From positions 1-15,166 of the forward strand of contig PLKY01000004.1 of NCBI GenBank assembly GCA_003140785.1: a stretch of 15,166 nt of DNA, given 5' to 3'. This DNA is from Acidobacteriaceae bacterium (GTDB lineage Bacteria > Acidobacteriota > Terriglobia > Terriglobales > Acidobacteriaceae). Made by a program: the position numbers and the translations under genes. Within the stretch, counting starts at the first letter, position 1. The number at the start of each line of letters is the position of its first letter. Under the pieces are notes generated by a model that was not told the origin of the DNA, ran no database searches, and saw only the letters and a program-made list of their open reading frames with translations. Shown here piece by piece: positions 1-7,821 of the stretch.

Positions 1-291
1 CGCCGCGAGCGGTCTTACGCTTACGGTGGGTTTTCGGAGAGGCCCGTACTGCTCGAGGGATATCTGGACCGTGGTATTACAGCATTGCCCTGGTTCGATT
101 CGATGCTCAGAGATAACGACACACTGTTCAGCACAAAAGATCCAGCGACGTTGCATCGAATTGCAGACACATATCAAGTCCATTGGCTCGTCGCACGTCC
201 GGGCACAGACATCGCCGTACCAAGACCTCTGCCTTCCTGGTTAGTCGAACAGCAAAATACCGGAGATCTTAAGATCTACCGCGTGAACTGA
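1..291 (+). CDS. C-terminal end of a probable multi-pass membrane protein (5' truncated)
   Basis: The reading frame is open from base 1 and ends at TGA 289-291, giving the last 96 residues of a longer protein. The visible part is soluble: an aromatic/Gly segment (SYAYGGFSERPVLLEG), then LRDNDTLFS, then a segment of the form IADTYQVHWLVA followed by a short variable region and a terminal IYRVN. I recall this pattern (lost hydrophobic body, then a small domain ending in a beta strand with x-Y-R-V) from the C-terminal tails of large bacterial integral membrane proteins of polysaccharide loci (glycosyltransferase 39/YfhO-like). The membrane segments themselves lie outside the window, so the assignment is inference. 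The next gene begins 13 bases after the stop, which suggests one transcript. Confidence 0.6.
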   Translation, partial: RRERSYAYGGFSERPVLLEGYLDRGITALPWFDSMLRDNDTLFSTKDPATLHRIADTYQVHWLVARPGTDIAVPRPLPSWLVEQQNTGDLKIYRVN

Positions 292-304
292 TTCGCATTT
301 CAAG

Positions 305-1243
305 ATGAATCGAACCGTCACAATCGTGATGTATCACTACGTGCGCGATCTGGAGCGTTCGCGCTTTCCCGCAATCAAGGGCCTCTCTCTTGAACGCTTT
401 CGCCGCCAGCTTGATCACATTCAGGCCAACTTCACGCCGATCGGAGTCGAAGACGTGCTCGAGGCCTTGGCCTTTCCGGAATTTGAATTGCCGGCGAATC
501 CGATTCTTTTGACATTCGATGACGGATACAGCGATCACTTCCTGAATGTGTTCCCCATGCTGGATGCACGCGGCATGCGAGGTTGCTTCTTTCCTTCGGC
601 TCAAGCGGTTCTGGAGCACGTTGTATTGGATGTCAACAAGATTCAGTTTGTTCTAGCAGCGGTTCCCGACATGCAGCGGTTGCTCGACCAGGTACTTTCC
701 GCTTTGGATGAATTCAGGCCGGAATATGCATTGCGAACGAGAGAAGAGTATGCCGCAACCGTAGTTGAAGAACACCGATATGATCCGCGAGAAATTATCC
801 TTTTCAAGCGGCTACTTCAACGGGAGCTTCCGGAGCCGGTGCGCGCAGAGATTGTGCGGCGACTGTTTGCAGAGTATGTGAGTGCAGATGAGGCCGCGTT
901 CGCGTGTGAACTGTACGTCTCGGTAGAACAGATTGCCTGCATGCAGCGTCACGGTATGCATATTGGAAGCCACGGATATTCGCATCTGTGGCTCAGTCAT
1001 GTTTCTCTAGAGACGCAAATAGAAGAGGTCGATCGGTCTCTCGATTTTCTGCGGCAAACCGGCGTGAGTACGGAAAACTGGACCATGTGTTATCCATATG
1101 GCGGGTTCAATGAGTCGGCGCTTCGAGTCGTCGAGGATCGAAAGTGCCGTCTGGGTTTCAGTGTTGAGGCTCGCATTGCGAACCTCGATATCGATCATCG
1201 TTTGGCACTACCAAGGATAGATACAAATGACCTACCTAGCTAA
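305..1243 (+). CDS. Polysaccharide deacetylase (NodB homology, carbohydrate esterase 4 type)
   Basis: 312 residues. Three NodB motifs are visible: TFDDGY at residues 70-75 (motif 1, catalytic and metal-binding Asp), GSHGYSH at 221-227 (motif 2, the two metal-binding His 223 and 227), and YPYGGFNE at 263-270 (motif 3). The family removes N- or O-acetyl groups from sugars with a divalent metal. A long insert (about residues 105-205) separates motifs 1 and 2; the same arrangement is common in deacetylases of O-antigen and exopolysaccharide loci. No signal peptide is apparent at MNRTVTIVMYHYV, which forms the first strand, so a cytoplasmic location on a lipid-linked or nucleotide-sugar intermediate is plausible. 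The ribosome-binding site before ATG 305 is weak. The 3' end overlaps the next gene by 17 bases. Substrate is unknown. Confidence 0.88.
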   Translation: MNRTVTIVMYHYVRDLERSRFPAIKGLSLERFRRQLDHIQANFTPIGVEDVLEALAFPEFELPANPILLTFDDGYSDHFLNVFPMLDARGMRGCFFPSAQAVLEHVVLDVNKIQFVLAAVPDMQRLLDQVLSALDEFRPEYALRTREEYAATVVEEHRYDPREIILFKRLLQRELPEPVRAEIVRRLFAEYVSADEAAFACELYVSVEQIACMQRHGMHIGSHGYSHLWLSHVSLETQIEEVDRSLDFLRQTGVSTENWTMCYPYGGFNESALRVVEDRKCRLGFSVEARIANLDIDHRLALPRIDTNDLPS

Positions 1244-2540
1244 TGCAATCAAAATGACGACCATGATGCAGGTTCTTCAGGATTTAACGCCGCTGAATCG
1301 AGCGGTCTGTTCGCTTGGATATGACCAGGCGGTCGACTATCTGTGTGAAGTTCTGCCATTCCGGGTGATCGCTGTTCCGAGCACGTTTCAGCACAACGGA
1401 TGGGTTATCCCTCCTTCCTGGGATGTCAAGGAAGCGAGAATTGTGAAAGACGGGCGCCTCATTTACGACGGCACTGAGCATCCTGTCGGAGTGATCGGGC
1501 TATCTTCGAGTTTTTCCGGAACTGTCAGTATCGAAGAATTAAGGCGTCACCTCTACTACGATCACCGCAATGACGACTCGATCCCGTTTCACTATCGTCA
1601 GCAATTCCGGAGCTGGTCTCGTGATTGGGGCTTTTGTGTGCCAAAGCGCCTCTACGATCGGTTGACTCCGGGTCACTACGATGTTGAAATTCGGACAGTT
1701 GAGAGTCCAGGTGTGCTCAAGATTCTTGAATACACGCATTCGGGGACATCCGATTTCACAATCGTGCTGGGCGGGAACCTTGACCATGCCGGGGTGGCGA
1801 ATGACGGATTAGCAGGGTGTGTCGTAGGCCTGGAAGTGATGCGCCAATTGATTGGGCGCAAGACCAAGTTCAGCTATTCGCTGGTCCTTTCACCTGGGAT
1901 CCTTGGATCTGAGATCTATCTCGCTGGTATCAGTGAACATGGACGGAAACGGCTACTGGAGGGGATTTTCCTTGAAATGCTGGGGTCCGCAACCCCTTTG
2001 GCGGTCCAGGAATCACGGCAAGGGATGGTCAATTCGTTGCACGCCCTAAAGGCGAGCCTCGATCACCTTGATCTCCCGTACCGGACTGGCCCATTCGAAA
2101 GCATCATCGTGAATGACGAGTATGTGTGGGAGAATTATGGCATCCCCATGCTTTCTTTTTCGCGGTTTCCGTACCCCGAGTATCATTCAAGCCACGACAG
2201 TGTGGACATCATAAAAGTAGACTCGTTGAACGAATCTGTGGAAGCACTGCTCGGCATGATCGATCGGCTTGAAGCATCACCGGTCATCCGGAAGAAATTC
2301 AAAGGAAATGTCTGCTTGTCCAACCCGGATTACGATCTTTATGTGGACTACGGGCAAGTTGCACTCGGAGATCACCTCAGTGAAAGCCGGCGGAAATTGC
2401 GGAGTTTGATGGATTTGATTCCGGCGCTGGATCGCCCAGTGAGTGTAAAGGCGGTCGCCGACCACATCGGCTTGCCGGAAGGGGAAGCATTGGAATACCT
2501 GGAAAAATGGGCCGCAAAAGGCCTGATCGAGCTGCTTTAA
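1227..2540 (+). CDS. Aminopeptidase-like protein with C-terminal winged helix (COG4310/DUF4910 type)
   Basis: 437 residues from ATG 1227, which has AAGGA at 1213-1217; ATGs at 1254, 1263 and 1266 are alternatives and would remove the overlap with the deacetylase. The start of the conserved region (LQDLTPLNRAVCSLGYDQA) is typical of the DUF2172/DUF4910 aminopeptidase-like family. Possible M28-like metal ligands are H187 and D193 in DHAGVANDG, E229 in GSEI, D297 in NDE and H320/H323 in EYHSSHD. Residues about 405-437 (SVKAVADHIG... ALEYLEKWAAKGLIELL) look like a small winged helix, matching the C-terminal domain of this family. Family members recur in polysaccharide and sugar-modification loci, but a substrate is not known to me. 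It may act on an aminoacyl or amide group attached to a sugar rather than on peptides; that is speculation. Confidence 0.8.
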   Translation: MTYLANAIKMTTMMQVLQDLTPLNRAVCSLGYDQAVDYLCEVLPFRVIAVPSTFQHNGWVIPPSWDVKEARIVKDGRLIYDGTEHPVGVIGLSSSFSGTVSIEELRRHLYYDHRNDDSIPFHYRQQFRSWSRDWGFCVPKRLYDRLTPGHYDVEIRTVESPGVLKILEYTHSGTSDFTIVLGGNLDHAGVANDGLAGCVVGLEVMRQLIGRKTKFSYSLVLSPGILGSEIYLAGISEHGRKRLLEGIFLEMLGSATPLAVQESRQGMVNSLHALKASLDHLDLPYRTGPFESIIVNDEYVWENYGIPMLSFSRFPYPEYHSSHDSVDIIKVDSLNESVEALLGMIDRLEASPVIRKKFKGNVCLSNPDYDLYVDYGQVALGDHLSESRRKLRSLMDLIPALDRPVSVKAVADHIGLPEGEALEYLEKWAAKGLIELL

Positions 2541-2615
2541 TCACCCTTCCGCAGCGGTTCCTATCCCACTTTGGTCGCATGCGGGATCGCCAAATTCCGA
2601 ATATAAGTTAATAGT

Positions 2616-2620
2616 AGGGA
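2616..2620 (+). promoter_or_regulatory. Ribosome-binding site of the SDR gene
   Basis: AGGGA lies 5 bases before ATG 2626 and supports that start. It sits at the end of an 85-base gap (2541-2625), the first real spacer since base 305, with an AT-rich stretch around 2601-2615. A promoter or transcript break here is possible, but I see no convincing -35/-10 pair or terminator hairpin. Confidence 0.55.
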
Positions 2621-2625
2621 CAACT

Positions 2626-3594
2626 ATGAAAATACTCGTCACAGGCGGCGCTGGTTATATCGGCTCGACACTGGTTCGGATACTTTTGGCCGAGGGGCAC
2701 CAGGTTCGCGTGCTGGACTCCTTGTTGCATGGTGGTCATGCCTTGCTGGGGGTGTGGGCCGACCCAGGTTTCGAATTCACCCGTGGCGATATCAGCGATC
2801 GCAAAACCCTCAAACCAGCTTTGGCTGGAATAGATGCAGTGGTTCATTTGGCCGCAATCGTGGGCGACCCTGCCTGTGCGCGTAACCCGGAACTCGCGAA
2901 AGCCGTGAATCTCGAAAGCTCTCTTGCGCTCATCGAAGAGAGTCAGCTGTCCGGGATAAAACGCTTCATCTTTGCGTCGACCTGCAGCAACTACGGAAAG
3001 ATGAACGATGTAAATCAATACGTGGACGAGGATTCTGAGTTGCAGCCCGTATCGCTCTATGCGGAGACAAAGGTAGGGGTGGAGAAAGCGCTGCTTGCGA
3101 GCGCCGGAAGCCGAGACTGGTGCCCGACACCGTTACGATTTGCGACGATTTTCGGTGTGTCGTCCCGCATGCGGTTTGATTTGACGGTGAACGAATTCAC
3201 GATGGAGATGATGACGAAAAAACATCTCAAGGTCTACGGCGAACAATTCTGGCGTCCTTACGTGCACGTGCTGGACGCCGCTCGTGCCATGCAACTGGTT
3301 CTCAGCTCGCCTGCCGAGAAGGTTGCAGGACGGGTATTCAACGTGGGCTCGACTGACCAGAATTTCCAAAAGCAGCAGCTCGTGGAGATGATCTGCCCCT
3401 ATGTGCCCGATGCACAGGTCGAGTTTGTGCACAAGACAGAAGACCCACGAGACTACCGGGTGTCATTCAAGCGCATTTACGATCAGCTTGGATTCAACAT
3501 CACACGAAGCGTCGCCCAGGGAATTGAAGAAGTGGCGCATCTTGTACGCAGTGGAATCATTCATAACTTCGCCGACGAGAGATACCGCAATTGA
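2626..3594 (+). CDS. NAD(P)-dependent sugar epimerase/dehydratase (extended SDR)
   Basis: 322 residues. The N-terminal Rossmann motif TGGAGYIG (residues 6-13) and the acidic residue ending strand 2 (D31 in RVLDS) indicate NAD-type binding. The active site shows S118/T119 in ASTCSNYG, and Y145 with K149 in the YxxxK motif (YAETK). HLAAIVGDP at 74-82 is the usual loop after strand 4. The C-terminal half (RFATIFGVSSRMRFD, then WRPYVHVLDAARA and VFNVGSTDQN) is the substrate-binding part found in nucleotide-sugar epimerases and dehydratases. Length is normal for the family. The next gene starts inside its stop codon, so the two are translationally coupled and probably act on the same nucleotide sugar. 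The exact reaction (4-epimerase, 4,6-dehydratase or 4-reductase) cannot be read from sequence. Confidence 0.88.
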   Translation: MKILVTGGAGYIGSTLVRILLAEGHQVRVLDSLLHGGHALLGVWADPGFEFTRGDISDRKTLKPALAGIDAVVHLAAIVGDPACARNPELAKAVNLESSLALIEESQLSGIKRFIFASTCSNYGKMNDVNQYVDEDSELQPVSLYAETKVGVEKALLASAGSRDWCPTPLRFATIFGVSSRMRFDLTVNEFTMEMMTKKHLKVYGEQFWRPYVHVLDAARAMQLVLSSPAEKVAGRVFNVGSTDQNFQKQQLVEMICPYVPDAQVEFVHKTEDPRDYRVSFKRIYDQLGFNITRSVAQGIEEVAHLVRSGIIHNFADERYRN

Positions 3595-4814
3595 ACTCGA
3601 CTGAAAAACTGGCACCGGGCGCACCACCAGCCGCCGATTTTATTCCCTTGATCGTGCCCGAAATACGCGGGAACGAGTGGGAATACGTCAAAGAGTGTCT
3701 CGACACAAATTGGGTCTCTTCGGTTGGACCGTTTGTTGACCGGTTCGAGAAACTGACGGCCGAGCACGTGGGCACGAAGTATGCAATTGCGACCGTGAAT
3801 GGTACCGCGGCATTGCACATCGCCCTAATGCTTGCAGGCGTTGAGGCAAATGACGAAGTGCTTGTTTCCGCGCTCACATTTATCGCGCCGGCGAACGCAA
3901 TTCGCTATGTGGGTGCGTGGCCAGTCTTCATCGATGCAGAACCCAGTTACTGGCAAATTGACCCTGCCGCAGTTGTTGAGTTTCTTGAGAACGGGTGTCG
4001 CTGGGACGGTCATGTATTAGTGAATCGCAAGACCGGACGGCGCGTCAAAGCAATCTTGCCCGTTCATATTCTGGGGCACCCGGTAGATATTGATCCTATT
4101 CTTGAGATCGCGGCGAAGTACTCTCTACCGGTAATCGAGGATGCGACGGAAGGATTGGGGGCGCGCTATCGAGGGAAGAGCCTTGGCAGTTTTGGGCAGT
4201 CTGCCTGCTTCAGCTTCAACGGAAACAAGATCATCACGACAGGCGGCGGTGGCATGCTGGTCACCGATGATGCGGAACTGGCGAAGCGCGCGAAGTATCT
4301 TACAACTCAGGCGAAAGATGACCCGATTGAATATGTACACAATGAGATTGGGTACAACTACCGCCTAACGAATGTACTGGCGGCAATTGGCTGCGCGCAA
4401 ATGGAACAGCTCGACAGGTTTGTTCAGGCGAAGCGCCAAATCGCCAAACACTATCGAGAATCGCTTTCTGCGATTCCCGGAATTCAACTGCCGAACGAGG
4501 CGGAGTGGGCGTACAGCACTTATTGGATGTATACGGTGTTGATCGACGAACGCAAATTGGGCATCGGCGCGCGTGATCTTCTTCGCGGACTGGGTGCGCG
4601 AAAGATTCAGGCACGTCCGCTATGGCAGCCAATTCATCGCTCACCTTCTCATAGGAGCGATGTTAGTTTCTTGTGCCCGGTTGCTGACGAACTTCATGAG
4701 AGGGCACTGAGCTTGCCTTGCTCCGTGGGGCTGAATTTGGAGGCACAGGATACGGTGATCGAGGCTCTGAAGAGCGTCATCGACACGTATCGAGCCTCTA
4801 TGAGGGTACGATAG
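3591..4814 (+). CDS. LegC-family PLP-dependent nucleotide-sugar aminotransferase (DegT/DnrJ/EryC1/StrS)
   Basis: 407 residues. It transfers an amino group to a keto nucleotide sugar using PLP. The Schiff-base lysine is K213 in SFNGNKIITTGGGG, and D184 in VIEDATEGLG should contact the pyridine nitrogen. IPLIVPEIRGNEWEYVKECL at 18-37 followed by TNWVSSVG, and TTQAKDD with HNEIGYNYRLTN (250-261), are close to the LegC family, named for UDP-sugar amination in legionaminate synthesis. The start is TTG 3591, overlapping the TGA of the SDR gene (TTGA); the first in-frame ATG is deep in the protein and would delete the conserved N-terminus. No legI, legG or legF partners are in the window, so the product may be a plain 4-amino sugar rather than a nonulosonic acid. 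Confidence 0.9.
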   Translation: MNSTEKLAPGAPPAADFIPLIVPEIRGNEWEYVKECLDTNWVSSVGPFVDRFEKLTAEHVGTKYAIATVNGTAALHIALMLAGVEANDEVLVSALTFIAPANAIRYVGAWPVFIDAEPSYWQIDPAAVVEFLENGCRWDGHVLVNRKTGRRVKAILPVHILGHPVDIDPILEIAAKYSLPVIEDATEGLGARYRGKSLGSFGQSACFSFNGNKIITTGGGGMLVTDDAELAKRAKYLTTQAKDDPIEYVHNEIGYNYRLTNVLAAIGCAQMEQLDRFVQAKRQIAKHYRESLSAIPGIQLPNEAEWAYSTYWMYTVLIDERKLGIGARDLLRGLGARKIQARPLWQPIHRSPSHRSDVSFLCPVADELHERALSLPCSVGLNLEAQDTVIEALKSVIDTYRASMRVR

Positions 4815-4819
4815 CTGAA

Positions 4820-6328
4820 ATGGATATCGATGGCTTATTTCGATCGACGGGACGACACTTAGCAGACTATGCCAAGACTCAGACACTTCTTTATCGGCAT
4901 AATGCTTTTTTTCACGATTATTTTCATCCGCTTCAGATGGGTTCCTTCAGCGGCCCACGCGCCTCATCAGGGGATTCACGGCAATCGAACAGATTTCGGC
5001 TCCGCGCATTTCGGACCGTCAACAAGATAGGCACAGAGAGTTCCCGGCACAGGATCAAGACGGATGTTCTTATTTGTCCAATTCAGCATCTTGGCAGGAA
5101 AACGGAAACGCAATTCTTCATTCGCACCGTTCTCGGCGTTGCTGGAACAGGGGCAAAAGTTCTTTGCCTAATTCCCGATGGTTCTCCGTGTCGGGCTGAG
5201 CTGGATGCGAGACTCCTGGCTGCGGGACGCAGCGGTCAGGTTGAGTTTCTCGATGTCACGGCGCCTTTGAGTCGGGTCGAAGCGCGACTAATCCCCGGAA
5301 TAGCAAGAATGCGTGGTCGTGCTGCATTCGAAGATGCAGTACAGATCCTCGAACCTTACGGCCTGAGTCCAGAGAAAGATCTCGTCTACCAATTCGAACA
5401 CCGTGCTCGTTATGTGGAAGCTTGGGAAAACCTGGCGCCATGGATTGAATTTGAGGCAGCTATCGTTCGATGCCACTGGCAGGGTCTCAGTAGCTCCCTT
5501 TGCCGGACTGCCCTCGAAAGGGGCAAACCGTTGGTCACTTTTCAGCAAGGCGTGATCGGACATACCTTGGATGTTCCAGTCACTGCTACAAAATATGTGT
5601 CCTTTGGAGCGTCCTCCGCTTCGTTCCTGGCGGATGCGAATCGAAGGTTCTTTCAGTCGACAGAATCGCAGGAGCCTCCGGTCGAATTCGTCAAGGGAGG
5701 GTGCCTGTATGATACTGTGTTCGATCTCCGGGATCAGTTCGATCTTCGAACCTTGCTCCTCGTTGATGTTCCCGCCGCGCAAGGGGACTTTTATGGCATA
5801 GACGAACAATGTTCGGCCCTTCTGCGCCTTGCGGAGAGGCTCTTGAGTGCGGACTTACCGCTTCGCCGCATCGTAATTCGACCGCATCCATTTTGGAGTG
5901 ACCTTGAATTTGATGCATGCCAACGCCTTATTCTGGAACACTCGGCGCGCTGTGAACTGTCTCACCCGTCGTGGTCGCTGGAAGACGACCTGCGCCGCTC
6001 GTCGGTTGTTGCAGGCATATTCAGCGGCGTTCTTACTGTTTCTTCAGCATGTGGATTGCCAACGGTGTTTTTGCAGACCGAGAACGGATACTCGACAGGG
6101 GATCTCGAATGCTTTTCGCCCGGTCAAACGTTGCTTCCTGACGCTGCGTTTTGCGAAATCAAGAGAGTCCTGACAGATGCGAATGCGTATGCTATGGCCC
6201 AGGCTTTAGCGCTTCGGAACGCGCGTGAATACTATGCCGACGGGTCGAATTTGAATTTCAGCGCCGCGAGTTTCGAGCGTCTTCTTGGGGTTGAGAAGGA
6301 ATCCGAAGCGCAGGGTTGTCAGAAATGA
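4820..6328 (+). CDS. Putative GT-B-like surface-carbohydrate biosynthesis protein
   Basis: 502 residues from ATG 4820, five bases after the aminotransferase stop. The frame is open further upstream to ATG 4718, but that would put 97 bases inside the conserved end of the aminotransferase, so 4820 is preferred; the ribosome-binding site is poor (GAGGGT at 4802-4807). Visible features, in 502-residue numbering: a variable N-terminus (1-80); a Rossmann-like start (TDVLICPIQHLG, about 81-92); FQQGVIG at 241-247; YVSFGASS at 259-266; IRPHPFW at 353-359; and a segment SLEDDLRRSSVVAGIFSGVL followed by SACGLPTVFL (about 386-418). The RPHP motif followed by a segment with LPTVFL recalls the C-terminal donor half of capsule/TagB-like or polysialyltransferase-like GT-B enzymes. 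I cannot assign a named family. Context makes a glycosyl- or glycerophospho-transferase most likely. Confidence 0.6.
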   Translation: MDIDGLFRSTGRHLADYAKTQTLLYRHNAFFHDYFHPLQMGSFSGPRASSGDSRQSNRFRLRAFRTVNKIGTESSRHRIKTDVLICPIQHLGRKTETQFFIRTVLGVAGTGAKVLCLIPDGSPCRAELDARLLAAGRSGQVEFLDVTAPLSRVEARLIPGIARMRGRAAFEDAVQILEPYGLSPEKDLVYQFEHRARYVEAWENLAPWIEFEAAIVRCHWQGLSSSLCRTALERGKPLVTFQQGVIGHTLDVPVTATKYVSFGASSASFLADANRRFFQSTESQEPPVEFVKGGCLYDTVFDLRDQFDLRTLLLVDVPAAQGDFYGIDEQCSALLRLAERLLSADLPLRRIVIRPHPFWSDLEFDACQRLILEHSARCELSHPSWSLEDDLRRSSVVAGIFSGVLTVSSACGLPTVFLQTENGYSTGDLECFSPGQTLLPDAAFCEIKRVLTDANAYAMAQALALRNAREYYADGSNLNFSAASFERLLGVEKESEAQGCQK

Positions 6329-7509
6329 GATTCGCCTTTATCAGCACAATGGATGGCTCGCCGTGGGGCGGAAGCGAGGAGCTTTGGAGTCAGTCCGCGA
6401 GCCGGCTGAAGCGAGCTGGGCACGAAGTTCAAGCTTCGGTCGCGCACTGGTCTGGGCATTCAGACAAGGTGACAATGTTGAGGGAACAGGGCATCCGAGT
6501 AGAATCTCGGCCTTTGCGTCCCGTCGGGTCGATCAGAAAAGTAGCAAGAATGATAGCGCGAAAGGGTCCCTATGGTTTTGAGTGGCTTAGGCATTTCCGT
6601 CCCGACTTAGCCATTATCTCCCAGGGTTTCAATGCTGGCGGATTTGATTGGGCAAAGGTCTGCATTGAGGCGGGAATTCCTTACGTTCTGATCGTTCACT
6701 GCAATTCCGAGCTTTGGTGGTTCGTGGACCCGGTCATGAACGATGCGGTAGCGGCTTACACGAAGGCGAGGAAGATCTATTGCGTGTCGCACAGCAATCT
6801 GGATCTGCTCCGCCTGCAAGTGGGGGAACCACTCCGAAGCGCTGAGGTAGCCTGGAACCCTTGCGGCGTGTCGCCCGAATGTGCACCGGCTTGGCCAAGT
6901 GATACGAGCCTGTGGCGGCTGGCGTGCGTCGCGCGACTGGATCCTGCAGCTAAAGGGCAGGACATTTTGTTCAGGATCTTTTCAAGTCCGAAATGGCGAG
7001 ATCGGCCAATCGAATTGAATCTTTTTGGATCGGGATCGTTTGAGAGAAATCTGCGAAGGATGGCCGAAATAATGGACTTGAAAGTCGTTAGATTTCGTGG
7101 ACATGTCTCCAATATTGAAGAAATCTGGAAGGAAAACCATCTGCTCGTTCTTCCTTCGCGATACGAAGGTCTGCCCCTCGCATTGGTCGAGGCCATGTGG
7201 TGCGGCCGTCCGGCGCTGGTCACGGATGTCGGAGGGAACGCCGAACTATGTGTGGATGGTGAGACCGGGTTCATCGCTCCTGCCACGACAATTTCGTCAG
7301 TCGACGAAACTCTTGAGAGGGCGTGGCAGCAGCGATCTGACTGGCAAAGTATGGGCAAAGCAGCCCGCGCGAAGGTCGAGGCACTCGTGCCTAAGAACCC
7401 AATTGAATTGTTTTGCGAACAGTTGAAAGACTGCGCTCAAGTCAATTCCGCAATCGATTCAGTCGGAGAAAGCGGAATCGGTTACGGTTTCGAAGATCCC
7501 TGTGAGTGA
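6325..7509 (+). CDS. GT4 family glycosyltransferase
   Basis: 394 residues from ATG 6325, which overlaps the previous stop as ATGA; a TTG three codons earlier (6316) is possible but less likely. This is a GT-B retaining transferase. The N-terminal Gly-rich acceptor loop is GSPWGGSEELW (11-21). The C-terminal nucleotide-sugar domain starts at LACVARLDPAAKGQD (about 199-213) and carries the EX7E motif at E281 and E289 (RYEGLPLALVEAMWCGRPAL), then DVGGNAELCVDGETGFI. The last 25 or so residues are not family-like. The gene stops exactly where the methyltransferase relic begins (TGATG at 7507-7511), so its 3' end may have been altered by the deletion that created the relic. Donor and acceptor are unknown. 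Confidence 0.9.
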   Translation: MRFAFISTMDGSPWGGSEELWSQSASRLKRAGHEVQASVAHWSGHSDKVTMLREQGIRVESRPLRPVGSIRKVARMIARKGPYGFEWLRHFRPDLAIISQGFNAGGFDWAKVCIEAGIPYVLIVHCNSELWWFVDPVMNDAVAAYTKARKIYCVSHSNLDLLRLQVGEPLRSAEVAWNPCGVSPECAPAWPSDTSLWRLACVARLDPAAKGQDILFRIFSSPKWRDRPIELNLFGSGSFERNLRRMAEIMDLKVVRFRGHVSNIEEIWKENHLLVLPSRYEGLPLALVEAMWCGRPALVTDVGGNAELCVDGETGFIAPATTISSVDETLERAWQQRSDWQSMGKAARAKVEALVPKNPIELFCEQLKDCAQVNSAIDSVGESGIGYGFEDPCE

Positions 7510-7765
7510 TGTTCGAGTTTATCGTTGTTGATGAAAACCACAGATTTAACAATGCGCTCATGAATTTCAAGTTGTCCGTTGACGTCTGCCCTTTGGATGG
7601 TTATGTTGTCTTAGACAACAAGTGGATGCGCTCGATTCAGCGAACTGCATCTTTTATTCGCCCCGCAAGGACAGCGTGGAAGTGACCACACCAATAGCAA
7701 ACTTTGCAGCCTTTAAAAGACTCGGGAAAGATCCCCCCGCATGGGATCACCACATAGATTTCTAA
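7509..7765 (+). pseudogene. 3' relic of a SAM-dependent methyltransferase, N-truncated and frameshifted
   Basis: From 7509 one frame reads FEFIVVDENHRFNNALMNF, then LDGYVVLDNKWMRSIQ, and stops at TGA 7683-7685 (58 codons). From 7679 a different frame continues without a gap in sense: EVTTPIANFAAFKRLGKDPP, then AWDHHIDF and TAA 7763-7765. Joined, this is the C-terminal half of a class I methyltransferase: the post-motif strand with D-x-N-H in place of the usual D-G-x-H, the GGY(V)VLDD(x)WM-like segment, and a conserved P-x-x-N-x-A-A-F-(R/K)-x-x-G end. The N-terminal SAM-binding Gly-rich part is absent, and a frame change of one base near 7679-7685 breaks what remains. It probably once methylated a sugar in this polysaccharide. 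Family assignment rests on my recall of the motif pattern. Confidence 0.65.
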
Positions 7766-7821
7766 CGATTATCTGAGCTTCGCTCGAATTAGTAATTTGA
7801 TCCTCTCCTTAGGCTGCACAT

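Noticed and set aside
4718..4819. Upstream extension of the GT-B-like gene to an earlier ATG
   Set aside because: It would overlap the conserved 3' end of the aminotransferase by 97 bases and adds low-complexity, non-family-like residues; ATG 4820 fits operon spacing.
7605..7619. Perfect inverted repeat GTTGTC-TTA-GACAAC
   Set aside because: It lies within the conserved VVLDN codons of the methyltransferase relic; the loop is three bases, there is no T-run, and coding history explains it. Not an operator or terminator.
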